Below, piece after piece: positions 15,957 to 24,441 of a DNA stretch of 64,000 nt (position 1 is its first letter; each line of letters opens with the position of its first letter). The stretch spans positions 5,153,001 through 5,217,000 of the forward strand of contig NZ_CP099397.1 of the NCBI RefSeq assembly GCF_021495345.1, in the 5' to 3' direction. The position numbers were made by a program, and so were the translations under genes. This DNA is from Pseudomonas hydrolytica. Its GTDB lineage: Bacteria > Pseudomonadota > Gammaproteobacteria > Pseudomonadales > Pseudomonadaceae. The notes beneath the pieces are model-generated. The model worked only from the letters and a program-made list of their open reading frames with translations. It was not told the DNA's origin and searched no databases.

Positions 15957-16741
15957 ACGACGCCCTGATCCGTCTCGACGGGGTCGCGGTTAGCTTCAAC
16001 GGCCAGGCCGTGCTGGACGACGTGCAGCTCAGCGTGCGGCCCGGCGAGATCGTCACCCTGATCGGCCCCAATGGCGCCGGCAAGACCACCCTGGTGCGCG
16101 TGGTACTCGGCCTGCTCCAGCCCGAGCGTGGCAACGTGCGCCGCGCGCCACGCCTGCGTATCGGCTACATGCCGCAGAAACTGCATGTCGACGCCACCCT
16201 GCCGCTATCGGTGCTGCGCTTTCTGCGCCTGGTACCGGGGGTGGATCGCAACCGCGCATTGGCGGCGCTGGCCGAAGTGGGCGCCGAGCAGGTGATCGAC
16301 AGCCCGCTGCAGAGCATTTCCGGCGGCGAGATGCAGCGCGTGCTGCTGGCCCGCGCGCTGTTGCGCGAGCCGCAGCTGCTGGTGCTCGACGAACCGGTGC
16401 AGGGCGTCGACGTCGCCGGCCAGGCCGAGCTGTACCGGCTGATCTCGCGCCTGCGCGAGCGTCACGGCTGCGGCGTGCTGATGGTGTCGCACGACCTGCA
16501 CCTGGTGATGAGTGCCACCGATCAGGTGGTCTGTCTCAACCGCCACGTGTGCTGCTCCGGGCATCCGGAACAGGTCAGCGGCGATCCGGCCTTCATCGAG
16601 CTGTTCGGCCAGGACGCCAAGAGCCTGGCCGTCTATCACCACCATCATGACCACGCTCACGACCTGCATGGCGGCGTGGTCAAGGCCGGCCTGACCATTC
16701 ACGGCCCGGCCCACGTTCACGGACCCGGTTGCAAGCACTGA
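15953..16741 (+). CDS. znuC: Zinc ABC transporter ATP-binding protein ZnuC
   Basis: Drives zinc import with ZnuB. The 262-residue protein has Walker [10 protein letters not shown] (about residues 38-46), the signature [15 protein letters not shown], Walker [13 protein letters not shown] and the switch His in [10 protein letters not shown]. The C-terminal 45 residues are His-rich ([22 protein letters not shown]), as in other ZnuC proteins, and may bind zinc. Start and stop overlap zur (ATGA) and znuB (TGATG). Confidence 0.95.
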   Translation: MNDALIRLDGVAVSFNGQAVLDDVQLSVRPGEIVTLIGPNGAGKTTLVRVVLGLLQPERGNVRRAPRLRIGYMPQKLHVDATLPLSVLRFLRLVPGVDRNRALAALAEVGAEQVIDSPLQSISGGEMQRVLLARALLREPQLLVLDEPVQGVDVAGQAELYRLISRLRERHGCGVLMVSHDLHLVMSATDQVVCLNRHVCCSGHPEQVSGDPAFIELFGQDAKSLAVYHHHHDHAHDLHGGVVKAGLTIHGPAHVHGPGCKH

Positions 16742-17529
16742 TGCCCGACTTTTTGATCAACGCCCTGCTCGCCGGCCTGGCGCTGGCCCTGGTGGCCGGC
16801 CCGCTCGGCTCCTTCGTGGTGTGGCGGCGCATGGCCTACTTCGGCGACACCCTGTCCCACGCCGCCCTGCTCGGCGTGGCGCTGGGCCTGATGCTGGACG
16901 TCAACCCGACGCTGGCGGTGACCGTCGGCTGCGTGCTGCTCGCCGTGCTGCTGGTGACCCTGCAGCAGCGCCAGCCGCTGGCCTCCGACACGCTGCTGGG
17001 CATACTCGCGCACAGCACCCTGTCGCTTGGCCTGGTGGTGCTGAGCTTCATGCAGGAAGTGCGCATCGACCTGATGGGCTACCTGTTTGGCGACCTGCTC
17101 GCCGTCAGCCCCAGCGACCTGGCCTGGATCATCGGCGGCAGCGCGCTGGTGCTGGCCCTGCTGACCTGGCTGTGGCGACCGCTGCTGGCGATCACCGTAC
17201 ACGAGGAGCTGGCGCGGGTCGAAGGCCTGCCGGTGGCGGCGATTCGCCTGGCCCTGATGCTGCTGATCGCGGTGGTGATCGCGGTGGCGATGAAGATCGT
17301 CGGCGTGCTGCTGATCACCTCGCTGCTGATCATCCCTGCCGCCGCCGCCCAGCGCCACGCGCGCACGCCGGAGCAGATGGCCGTGGGCGCCAGCCTGCTC
17401 GGCCTGGTGGCGGTGTGCGCGGGCCTCGCCATGTCCTGGTACCAGGACACGCCGGCCGGGCCGTCCATCGTGGTCAGCGCCGCAGCGCTATTTCTGGCCA
17501 GCTTTGCCCTGCCCAAACGCAGCGGCTGA
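16741..17529 (+). CDS. znuB: Zinc ABC transporter permease ZnuB
   Basis: A 262-residue inner-membrane permease of the ABC-3 family with about eight hydrophobic spans (for example [20 protein letters not shown] and [20 protein letters not shown]). The conserved [20 protein letters not shown] loop near residue 25 is the family hallmark. It is the last gene of zur-znuCB and overlaps znuC by one base. A palindromic doublet 14 bp downstream may act as a transcript end or stabiliser. Confidence 0.95.
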   Translation: MPDFLINALLAGLALALVAGPLGSFVVWRRMAYFGDTLSHAALLGVALGLMLDVNPTLAVTVGCVLLAVLLVTLQQRQPLASDTLLGILAHSTLSLGLVVLSFMQEVRIDLMGYLFGDLLAVSPSDLAWIIGGSALVLALLTWLWRPLLAITVHEELARVEGLPVAAIRLALMLLIAVVIAVAMKIVGVLLITSLLIIPAAAAQRHARTPEQMAVGASLLGLVAVCAGLAMSWYQDTPAGPSIVVSAAALFLASFALPKRSG

Positions 17530-17542
17530 CGGCGCGTCGCGC

Positions 17543-17603
17543 GTAGTCCGGATGCAATCCGGGAAAGCTGCGCCACGTTGTTCCCGGATGGCATCCGGGC
17601 TAC
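17543..17603. repeat. Second REP family: CCGGATGCAATCCGG doublet
   Basis: Two inverted arms, GTAGTCCGGATGCAATCCGG (17543-17562) and the mirrored CCGGATGGCATCCGGGCTAC (17584-17603), flank a 21-base spacer. Each arm is itself a palindrome. A single arm of the same family (CCGGATTGCATCCGGGCTAC) lies at 21528-21547 inside another repeat. Confidence 0.8.
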
Positions 17604-17719
17604 GGCTCATCTTTCTCCCCAGCCCTTTCCGGTTAGTGGCGAGAGCCCCGAGCAGCGTGAAATCGCTGCCGCAACCCTGTATGATTGCGCGTTTTTTGCA
17701 CAACTCGAGACGCACTGTA

Positions 17720-18559
17720 ATGAAGTCGTTCGTTTTTCGTGGTCTTCCGCTTTTTCTGGTTCTGCTTCTGGCCGGCTGCCAGAGCAGCCAGCAGCAAAGC
17801 CTTCCGCCGGTGGACGAGCTGGTCGTCGCCTTCCGCCAGCTCGACCTGAGCCTGGCCGAGGAGCGCCTGGACGAAGCCAGCCGCCAGCTCGGCGTCCTGC
17901 AACAGCAGGCCCGCGGCGATACGCGCCTGGAGCAGTATCAGCGCCAGCTGGCCGAGGCCTATATGGAGCAGGGCCGCGAGGCGCTGCAGCAGGGCGATCT
18001 GGATCGCGCCGCGCAGGCGCTGGGCCACGCCCGCAGCCTGATGCCGCAGGCGCCCGCCCTGAGCCACGATCTCAATCAGGCCATCGACAGCGCCCGCGCC
18101 GCCCGCCAGGCCGCCGCCGCACAGCAGGTGCGCGAGGCCGCAGCCAGAGCGGATGCCGAACGCGAGGCGCAATTGCGCCAGCAGCGCGCGGCCAGCGAGC
18201 GTCAGGCCAGTGCCAGCGTTGCCAGCCCGGTCGTCAGCCAACCGGCGCCCGCCGTGCAGAGCACGCCCAAGGCCCGGGTGATCGACCCCAACGCGGCGAG
18301 CAGCGCGGTGGCCATGCCGATGCTGGACAATCAGGACAACGAGAATCTGCGCCGCCTGCTCGACAGCGTGGCCGCGGATGTCGTGACCTTTCGCTGCGCC
18401 GTGCGCATCGAAGTGCGCGAGGCCAAGGACTATCCCTGGGTCGCCGCGTTGCTGTCGGCGCGGATCAAGAAGCTCGACCCGAGCTTCCGCCCGCAACTGA
18501 GCCAGAAGATCGCACCCCAGCAGACGCCGCGCCTGCTGCTGAGCCCGCAGCGCAGCTGA
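17720..18559 (+). CDS. Putative lipoprotein with coiled-coil (PA5502-like)
   Basis: A 279-residue protein with signal peptide and lipobox (LLLAGC), followed by a TPR-like helical part (VAFRQLDLSLAEERLDEASRQL; EQGREALQQGDLDRAAQALG), an Ala/Gln/Arg-rich coiled coil (about residues 125-165), a Pro/Ser linker and a small C-terminal domain (AMPMLDNQDNENLRRLLDSV). P. aeruginosa has a lipoprotein (PA5502) at the same place between znuB and metN. The function is unknown. Confidence 0.8.
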   Translation: MKSFVFRGLPLFLVLLLAGCQSSQQQSLPPVDELVVAFRQLDLSLAEERLDEASRQLGVLQQQARGDTRLEQYQRQLAEAYMEQGREALQQGDLDRAAQALGHARSLMPQAPALSHDLNQAIDSARAARQAAAAQQVREAAARADAEREAQLRQQRAASERQASASVASPVVSQPAPAVQSTPKARVIDPNAASSAVAMPMLDNQDNENLRRLLDSVAADVVTFRCAVRIEVREAKDYPWVAALLSARIKKLDPSFRPQLSQKIAPQQTPRLLLSPQRS

Positions 18560-18741
18560 GTCAGCGCTGCGCGCCGGGCGCTTATCCGTAATGCGATTTT
18601 GTAATAACCATAGGCCAACAAAGATTTTCTCGGCCTAAACAACGCCGGGTAGACTAGCGCCCCTTTGCGCCCATCCGGCGCCCAACGGCGAGCTCGACTA
18701 CCGTGAAGCTCGCCCCTGAACATACCCAAAAGGTCGTTCGC

Positions 18742-19749
18742 GTGATCCAGTTTCAATCCGTCCACAAGGCCTACCGCGTCGCCGGCCGCGAGATTCCGGC
18801 GCTGCAGCCCACCACGCTGCAGATCGGCAGCGGTCAGGTGTTCGGCATCATCGGCCACTCCGGTGCCGGCAAGAGTACCCTGCTGCGCCTGATCAACCGC
18901 CTGGAGGAGCCCTCCGGCGGACGCATCGAGATCGACGGCATCGACGTCACCGCCCTCGACGCCACGGGCCTGCGCCGCTTCCGCCAGCAGGTCGGGATGA
19001 TCTTCCAGCACTTCAACCTGCTGTCGTCGAAAACCGTCGCCGACAACATCGCCATGCCGCTGCGCCTGGCCGGTGAGTTGAGCCGCGCCGAGATCGAGGC
19101 CCGCGTCGCCGAGCTGCTGGTCCGCGTCGGCCTGCAGGATCATGCGAAGAAGTACCCCGCGCAGCTCTCCGGCGGGCAGAAGCAGCGCGTCGGCATCGCC
19201 CGGGCGCTGAGCACGCGGCCGAAGATCCTGCTGTGCGACGAGGCCACCAGCGCCCTCGACCCGCAGACCACCGGCCAGGTGCTGCAGCTGCTGGCCGAGA
19301 TCAACCGCGAACTGGGCCTGACCATCGTGCTGATCACCCACGAGATGGATGTGATCCGCCGCGTCTGCGACCGCGTGGCGGTAATGGATGCCGGCGTCAT
19401 CGTCGAGGAAGGCCAGGTGGCCGACGTCTTCCTGCATCCGCAGCACCCGACCACACGGCGCTTCGTGCTGGAGTCCGAGCACGTCGACGAGGACGAGCAG
19501 CGCGACGACTTCGCCCACGTCTCGGGGCGCATCCTGCGCCTGACCTTCCAGGGCGAGGCCACCTACGCCCCGCTGCTGGGCACCGTGGCCCGTGAGACCG
19601 GAGTGGACTACAGCATCCTCGCCGGGCGCATCGACCGCATCAAGGACACCCCCTACGGCCAGCTCACCCTGGCCCTGACCGGTGGCGACATCGACGCCGC
19701 GCTGGCGCGCTTCGGCGCCGCCGACGTGCATCTGGAGGTACTGCGCTGA
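18742..19749 (+). CDS. metN: Methionine ABC transporter ATP-binding protein MetN
   Basis: Energises D/L-methionine import. The 335-residue protein from the GTG at 18742 ([21 protein letters not shown]) matches MetN1 of P. aeruginosa end to end; an ATG-like start 39 bases upstream is less conserved. It has Walker [10 protein letters not shown], signature [15 protein letters not shown], Walker [13 protein letters not shown], and a C-terminal NIL ligand-sensing domain (about residues 255-335) that inhibits transport when methionine is high. It overlaps metI by one base (TGATG). Confidence 0.95.
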   Translation: MIQFQSVHKAYRVAGREIPALQPTTLQIGSGQVFGIIGHSGAGKSTLLRLINRLEEPSGGRIEIDGIDVTALDATGLRRFRQQVGMIFQHFNLLSSKTVADNIAMPLRLAGELSRAEIEARVAELLVRVGLQDHAKKYPAQLSGGQKQRVGIARALSTRPKILLCDEATSALDPQTTGQVLQLLAEINRELGLTIVLITHEMDVIRRVCDRVAVMDAGVIVEEGQVADVFLHPQHPTTRRFVLESEHVDEDEQRDDFAHVSGRILRLTFQGEATYAPLLGTVARETGVDYSILAGRIDRIKDTPYGQLTLALTGGDIDAALARFGAADVHLEVLR

Positions 19750-20417
19750 TGCTCGAACAACTGCTGCCCAACGTGTTCTGGCCGGAAATCTGGCAGGCCA
19801 GCCTCGACACCCTGAACATGCTGCTCGGCTCGATGCTGTTCACCGTGCTGCTTGGCCTGCCGCTCGGCGTGCTGCTGTTCCTCACCGGCCCGCGTCAGCT
19901 GTTCGAACAGAGGGCGCTGTACGGCGCGCTGTCGCTGGTGGTGAACATCCTGCGCTCGGTGCCCTTCGTCATCCTCTTGATCCTGATGATCCCGCTCACC
20001 GAGCTGCTGGTCGGCACCTCGCTGGGCGTCGCCGGGGCCATCCCGCCGCTGGTGGTGGGCGCCACGCCGTTCTTCGCGCGCCTGGTGGAAACCGCCCTGC
20101 GCGAAGTGGAGCGCGGCATCATCGAGGCGACCCAGGCCATGGGCGCCAGCACCTGGCAGATCATCACCCGCGCGCTGCTGCCCGAGGCCCTGCCCGGCCT
20201 GCTGGCGGCGGCCACCGTCACCGCCATCACCCTGGTCTCCTACACCGCCATGAGCGGCCTGATCGGCGGCGGCGGCCTCGGCGACCTGGCGGTGCGCTAC
20301 GGCTACCAGCGCTACCAGCCAGACGTGATGGCCGTGACCGTGATCCTGCTGCTGATCCTGGTGCAGGTGCTGCAGATGGTCGGTGATCGGCTGGTGGTGC
20401 ATTTTTCCCGTAAATGA
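19749..20417 (+). CDS. metI: Methionine ABC transporter permease MetI
   Basis: A 222-residue inner-membrane permease with about five spans and the coupling EAA motif (EATQAMGASTWQIITRALLPEALPG, about residues 125-149). The glycine-rich MSGLIGGGGLGDLAVRYGYQR segment is typical of MetI. It lies between metN (1-bp overlap) and metQ (57 bp). Confidence 0.95.
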   Translation: MLEQLLPNVFWPEIWQASLDTLNMLLGSMLFTVLLGLPLGVLLFLTGPRQLFEQRALYGALSLVVNILRSVPFVILLILMIPLTELLVGTSLGVAGAIPPLVVGATPFFARLVETALREVERGIIEATQAMGASTWQIITRALLPEALPGLLAAATVTAITLVSYTAMSGLIGGGGLGDLAVRYGYQRYQPDVMAVTVILLLILVQVLQMVGDRLVVHFSRK

Positions 20418-20474
20418 AAGCGGCGACCCGCCACCCGCGGGACCCGCGCCAACCTTCCCAAAAGGAACCTTGAA

Positions 20475-21245
20475 ATGAAGAAACTGCTGACTGCCCTGGC
20501 CGCCTTCGCGGCCTTCTCGGCCCAGGCCGAAACCCTCAACATCGCCGCTACTCCGGTACCGCACGCGGAGATCCTGGAAGTGGTCAAGCCGCTGCTGGCC
20601 AAAGAAGGCGTGGAGCTGAAGGTGCGCGTGTTCACCGACTACGTGCAGCCCAACCTGCAGGTGCAGCAGAAGAACCTCGACGCCAACTTCTTCCAGCACC
20701 AGCCGTACCTGGACGAGTTCAACGCCAGCCGCAAGACCGAGCTGGTCAGCGTGATCGGTGTGCACGTCGAGCCCTTCGGCGCCTACTCCAGCAAGCACAA
20801 GAACCTGAGCGAGCTGCCGCAGGGCGCCACCGTGGCCATCCCCAACGACGCCACCAACGGCGGCCGTGCCCTGCTGCTGCTGCAGCAGGCCGGGGTGATC
20901 AAGCTCAAGCCGGAAGCCGGCATCCTCGCCACGCCCAAGGACATCGCCGAGAACCCCAAGGCGATCAAGGTGCGTGAACTGGAAGCGGCCACCCTGCCGC
21001 GCGTGCTGAGCCAGGTCGACGCTGCCCTGATCAACACCAACTATGCCCTCGAGGCCAAGCTGAACCCGACCCAGGACGCCCTGGCCATCGAGGGCAGCGA
21101 CTCGCCGTACGTCAACCTGCTGGTCGCCCGTCCGGACAACAAGGACAGCGACGCCATGCAGAAGCTGGCCAAGGCGCTGAACAGCGCCGAGGTGAAGCAG
21201 TTCATCGAAGAGAAGTACAAAGGCGCCGTCGTCCCGGCGTTCTGA
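20475..21245 (+). CDS. metQ: Methionine-binding protein MetQ
   Basis: Periplasmic NlpA/MetQ-family ligand-binding protein of 256 residues that delivers methionine to MetNI. It has a signal peptide (MKKLLTALAAFAAFSAQA) without a lipobox cysteine, so it should be soluble in the periplasm, and the family motifs IAATPVPHAEILEVVKPLL, VFTDYVQPN, NFFQHQPYLDEF and VAIPNDATNGGRALLLLQ. An AAAGGAAC ribosome site precedes the ATG. A terminator follows 28 bp after the stop. Confidence 0.95.
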   Translation: MKKLLTALAAFAAFSAQAETLNIAATPVPHAEILEVVKPLLAKEGVELKVRVFTDYVQPNLQVQQKNLDANFFQHQPYLDEFNASRKTELVSVIGVHVEPFGAYSSKHKNLSELPQGATVAIPNDATNGGRALLLLQQAGVIKLKPEAGILATPKDIAENPKAIKVRELEAATLPRVLSQVDAALINTNYALEAKLNPTQDALAIEGSDSPYVNLLVARPDNKDSDAMQKLAKALNSAEVKQFIEEKYKGAVVPAF

Positions 21246-21273
21246 TCGCCGCTGACACCCCGAGCTGCACCCG

Positions 21274-21307
21274 ATGCCGCGCCGCTGCAAAGCCGCGCGG
21301 CATTTTT
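21274..21307 (+). terminator. Rho-independent terminator of metNIQ
   Basis: A 9-bp stem ATGCCGCGC / GCGCGGCAT with a 12-base loop is followed by five T. Confidence 0.85.
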
Positions 21308-21338
21308 ATGCGTGGAATGCGTCGGCTAGTTCGCGGTC

Positions 21339-21401
21339 GTAGGGTGCGCCATGCGCACCGCGACTACCTCGGCATTTGGCGGTGCGCACAGCGCACCCTA
21401 C
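21339..21401. repeat. REPIN-like doublet, copy b
   Basis: Best-preserved inverted doublet: GTAGGGTGCGCCATGCGCAC at 21339 and its mirror GTGCGCACAGCGCACCCTAC ending at 21401, each arm also able to fold by itself. The spacer is about 20 bases. It lies after the metQ terminator. Confidence 0.85.
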
Positions 21402-21485
21402 GCAGCCGTAATCGCCGGGAACAATCTTTGACGCCGCTTAGGGCGGCCCTGACCTTGGATTGCCCGGAGTGAGCATGCTCTTTCC

Positions 21486-21585
21486 GTAGGGTGCGCCGTG
21501 CGCACCAGGCCCAACCTCGCCACAGCCCCGGATTGCATCCGGGCTACGCTCATCCGAACTCGTCGGTGCGCACGGCGCGCCCTAC
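21486..21585. repeat. REPIN-like doublet, copy c, with a nested second-family arm
   Basis: Left arm begins GTAGGGTGCGCCGTGCGCAC at 21486 and the mirror arm ends at 21585 (GGCGCGCCCTAC). Between them at 21528-21547 is one arm of the CCGGATTGCATCCGG family, so one repeat family is nested in the other. The terminal CCTAC supplies the TAG stop of the minus-strand DUF454 gene. Confidence 0.85.
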
Positions 21586-21980
21586 CTGACTCTGGGCTTC
21601 TCCGGCCGCGTCCAGATAAAGAGCGCACCGCAGCTCATGCCGGCGGCGGCGAACAGCACCGAAGGCAGGTGATCGACGGTCAGCAGCAGAATGCTCAAGG
21701 CCAGCAGCATGCTCAGGCTGGCCGCCCACTTGGTGCGCCGCAGCACCACGCCGTGCAGCCGCCAGTCACGCAGCAGCGGGCCGAACAGGCGATGGTTCTC
21801 CAGCCAGGCGGCCAGGCGCGGCGAACTGCGCGAGGCCGCCCAGGCCGCCAGCAGAACGAACTCGGTGGTAGGTAGCCCCGGCAGCACCACACCGAGCATG
21901 GCAATGCCGATACACAGGTAGGCCAGCAGCAACCACAGCCAGCGCTGCCAGGCCGCGCGCGCCAGCCGGGTTTCAGGCAA
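21582..21980 (-). CDS. DUF454 (YbaN-like) inner-membrane protein
   Basis: A 132-residue protein with about three membrane spans (WLWLLLAYLCIGIAMLGVVL; WAASLSMLLALSILLL; SVLFAAAGMSCGALFI) and the DUF454 motif LPGLPTTEFVLLAAWAASRSS. The TTG at 21980 overlaps the end of pigA by eight bases and is the only plausible start near the conserved N-terminus. The same pairing with a heme oxygenase gene occurs in other pseudomonads from memory. The stop codon lies in a dispersed repeat. The role is unknown. Confidence 0.75.
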   Translation of the reverse strand: MPETRLARAAWQRWLWLLLAYLCIGIAMLGVVLPGLPTTEFVLLAAWAASRSSPRLAAWLENHRLFGPLLRDWRLHGVVLRRTKWAASLSMLLALSILLLTVDHLPSVLFAAAGMSCGALFIWTRPEKPRVR

Positions 21981-22563
21981 AACAGCGCTCCAGATGCTCG
22001 GTGAAGCGCTCGAAGGCAGCGATGGCCGCCGCTTCGGCCAGGCGCTCCTGCTCGGCATCCAGTTCGACGCTGTCGAGTACCGCGGTAAAGGCTTTCCAGC
22101 CCTGAGCCCGGCCGCCCTCCGGCTCGCCCAAGTGACGTGCGCCGAAGGTCTCGCTCAGCCCCAGCGCCGGCATGCGCTTGAGCAGGAAGGCGGCGCCGAG
22201 CTTGGAGCCCTCGGAGACGAACAGCCAGGCCAGTGCCTCGCCAAGCCCCATCTGACGATTGCGAATACGCTCGTCGCCCTCGGGCAGCCCGCGCTTCAGG
22301 TCGGCCAGGTCCAGCACGGTGTGCTGCACGCGGCAGCGCTGCGGCAGGTCCGGCACCAGCTCGATCAGCGCGGGATCGTTGTAGAGGTTCTGCAGGTCGC
22401 GCTGAAACAGGTACTGGGCCGCGACGAAATGGGCGAAGCGCTCCGGGCTGGCGAAGGGGTCGTGGCTTTTCACCAGATTGTCGAGGCGGCTGTGCGGCTC
22501 GTGGGTGATCTGGTTCAGACGCTGCGAGCGCAGCGGATGGGAAAGCTGGGAAGAGGCGCTCAT
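21973..22563 (-). CDS. pigA: Heme oxygenase PigA/HemO
   Basis: Opens the heme ring with O2 to release iron, CO and a biliverdin isomer. The 196-residue protein closely resembles P. aeruginosa PigA (198 residues): proximal ligand His24 in THEPHSRLDNLVKS, distal helix LFVSEGSKLGAAFLLKR, and the shared FGARHLGEPEGGRAQGWK. The ATG at 22563 fits the family length; another ATG at 22587 would add eight residues. It is divergent from the ECF sigma operon with a Fur-like box between, placing it in iron-starvation heme use. Confidence 0.92.
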   Translation of the reverse strand: MSASSQLSHPLRSQRLNQITHEPHSRLDNLVKSHDPFASPERFAHFVAAQYLFQRDLQNLYNDPALIELVPDLPQRCRVQHTVLDLADLKRGLPEGDERIRNRQMGLGEALAWLFVSEGSKLGAAFLLKRMPALGLSETFGARHLGEPEGGRAQGWKAFTAVLDSVELDAEQERLAEAAAIAAFERFTEHLERCFA

Positions 22564-22756
22564 GAAGGGCTCGCTTGTGACTGACATGGATTGAGGCAGC
22601 CTGCACCTGACACCCCGAGACGAAGGCAGAGCGATCGACCACCACTGCCTTATACAGACGAACGAACCCGCCAGACGCCGTAAAAATAGCCGCGCCCCCA
22701 AGCGACCGGCCATGACGCATGGCAGGAACAAGGCCGTGCGCTAGCCACCTCAATTA

Positions 22757-22775
22757 AAACTGATTATCATTTGCG
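22757..22775. promoter_or_regulatory. Fur-like box between pigA and the ECF sigma gene
   Basis: The right half (TGATTATCATTTGC, 22761-22774) matches 11 of 14 bases of the Fur consensus; the left half is degenerate. Its place between a heme oxygenase and a FecI-type sigma gene, 22 bp before the sigma start, supports iron control. Confidence 0.6.
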
Positions 22776-22795
22776 GCGTAGTCGGCGAAGCGGAA

Positions 22796-23323
22796 TTGCC
22801 AGTGACCCTCTCCCATCTAGACAGTGTGTTCATCAGCCAGCGCACCCCGCTGCTGCGCACGCTGGTGAAAATCGTGAAGAACACCAGCATCGCCGAGGAG
22901 CTGGTGCAGGAGACCTACCTGCGGGTCGCCCGCAGCCTGCGGGAAAAACCCGTCGACCACCTCGAACCCTTTCTCTTCCAGACCGGCCGCAATCTCGCGC
23001 TCGACCACCTGCGCCGCGAGCGCATGCAGTCGCGCACCATGCTCGACGACGTGCCGGAGGACGTCATGCAGGCCGTCCCGGCGCCCGGCTCCTCCAGCGA
23101 GGACAGCCTGCACGCCGAGCGTCTGCTGCAGCGCCTGGGCAGTGCCCTGCAACAGCTGAGCGAGCGCCAGCAGCGCATCTTCATTCTCAGCCGCCTGCAT
23201 GGTCAGGGCTATGCACAGATCGCCGCGGAACTGGGCGTGTCGCCCAGCACGGTGCAGAAGGAACTCAAGCTGATCATGGCCTTGTGCATGACCCTGCTCG
23301 ACCGCCTCACCCCGCCGACATGA
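22796..23323 (+). CDS. ECF sigma factor, FecI/HasI-like
   Basis: A 175-residue extracytoplasmic-function sigma factor that should switch on the downstream receptor gene when heme is sensed outside. Region 2 (LLRTLVKIVKNTSIAEELVQ; YLRVARSL) and region 4 (QQRIFILSRLHGQGYAQIAAEL; SPSTVQKELKL) are complete. The start is a TTG at 22796 or a GTG two codons later; neither has a strong ribosome site. It overlaps the anti-sigma gene by four bases (ATGA). Comparable units are HasI/HasS and HurI/HurR. Confidence 0.88.
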   Translation: MPVTLSHLDSVFISQRTPLLRTLVKIVKNTSIAEELVQETYLRVARSLREKPVDHLEPFLFQTGRNLALDHLRRERMQSRTMLDDVPEDVMQAVPAPGSSSEDSLHAERLLQRLGSALQQLSERQQRIFILSRLHGQGYAQIAAELGVSPSTVQKELKLIMALCMTLLDRLTPPT

Positions 23324-24336
23324 GCGACTATCGCCTACCGGCGCGTTCGGCCAGAATGAGCGTCCCACGCCTCGAGACCAGCCCCATGCAGCAGCAGCCG
23401 GCCCCCACTCCGGACAGCGATACGCCGCTCGAGCAGGCGCTGGACTGGCTGATCCTGCTGGAGGATGCCGACGAGGCCTGCCAGGCGCGCTTCGCCCAGT
23501 GGCTGGCCGCCTCGCCGGCCAACGCCGAAGCCTTTGCGCGCGCCCAGCGCTGCTGGCAATCGCCTGCCCTGGTGAGCGCCGCAGCGCGCCTGGAGCAGCG
23601 CCGGCAGCCGGCGCCGAAGCGCGCCCGACGCCTCGGCCCAGGCCTGGCCATTGCCGCTTCGTTGCTGCTGGTGGTCGGTATCACCCTGCACAGCGACCTG
23701 CTGCTGCGCCTGCGTGCCGACCACGTCACCGCGGTCGGCCAGCGCCAGAGCCTGCAGCTGGCCGACGGCTCGCGCGTGCTGCTCAACACCGACAGCGCCT
23801 TCACCAGCCGCATCGACGAGCGCCAGCGGGTCACCCAGCTGCTGCGCGGCGAAGCCTACTTCGACGTCGCCAAGGACAGCAGCCGGCCTTTCGAAGTCAG
23901 CGCCGGCCCGGTGCGGGTGTCGGTGCGCGGCACCGCCTTCGCCGTGCGCTACCTGGGCGACGCCGCCGAAGTCAGCGTCGAACACGGCGAGATCGAAGTG
24001 CATGCGCGCGGCAACGACACGCGCATCCATCTGCGCGGCGGCGACAGCATCCGCGTCGGCCCGGACGGGGTCGGCCAGCGCACCCGCGCCAACAGCGCCA
24101 GTCAGCTGGCCTGGGTGCAGGGGCGGCTGGTGTTCGACGACCGGCCGCTGCACGAAGTGCTGGATGAACTGCGCCGCTACTACCCGGGCTGGATCATCAA
24201 CGGCAATGCCCGCCTGAACGACCTGCGCATTACCGGCAACTACCGCCTGAGCGAGCCGGCCAGCATCATGCGCTCGCTGGCCCAGGTGACCTCGGCGCAA
24301 CTGCACGAGTACCCGGCGCTGCTGATCCTCAACTGA
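23320..24336 (+). CDS. FecR-family transmembrane anti-sigma regulator
   Basis: A 338-residue inner-membrane regulator that holds or activates the upstream sigma factor according to the state of the TonB receptor. An N-terminal cytoplasmic anti-sigma part has the DUF4880 pattern (LDWLILLEDADEACQARFAQWL, about residues 41-62), then one membrane span (about 105-123), and the periplasmic FecR domain (VTAVGQRQSLQLADGSRVLLN; RPFEVSAGPVRVSVRGTAFAV) with a C-terminal STN-like end (LHEVLDELRRYYPGWI). It is translationally coupled to the sigma gene. Confidence 0.9.
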   Translation: MSDYRLPARSARMSVPRLETSPMQQQPAPTPDSDTPLEQALDWLILLEDADEACQARFAQWLAASPANAEAFARAQRCWQSPALVSAAARLEQRRQPAPKRARRLGPGLAIAASLLLVVGITLHSDLLLRLRADHVTAVGQRQSLQLADGSRVLLNTDSAFTSRIDERQRVTQLLRGEAYFDVAKDSSRPFEVSAGPVRVSVRGTAFAVRYLGDAAEVSVEHGEIEVHARGNDTRIHLRGGDSIRVGPDGVGQRTRANSASQLAWVQGRLVFDDRPLHEVLDELRRYYPGWIINGNARLNDLRITGNYRLSEPASIMRSLAQVTSAQLHEYPALLILN

Positions 24337-24386
24337 GAAAACAGAATTTTTACGCTCTCGCAGGGCCTCGTTCGTCCCGTCAGAAC

Positions 24387-24405
24387 AATGCAAATAATTC
24401 GCATT
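24387..24405 (+). promoter_or_regulatory. Fur-like box upstream of the TonB receptor
   Basis: AATGCAAATAATTCGCATT is a 19-mer with mirrored ends AATGC/GCATT, a form seen in front of many Pseudomonas TonB receptor genes. It lies 37 bp upstream of the receptor start, so the receptor can be iron-controlled apart from the sigma operon. Confidence 0.7.
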
Positions 24406-24441
24406 AACTGACCTTCCGACGACACCGCAGAGAGCACACCG

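Noticed and set aside
19653..21290. 545-codon minus-strand frame opposite metI/metQ, and similar frames at 23335-25110, 25828-27069, 31023-33260 and 61723-63951
   Set aside because: Low-complexity His/Gln/Gly/Val-rich translations typical of antisense frames; the opposite strand holds complete known genes.
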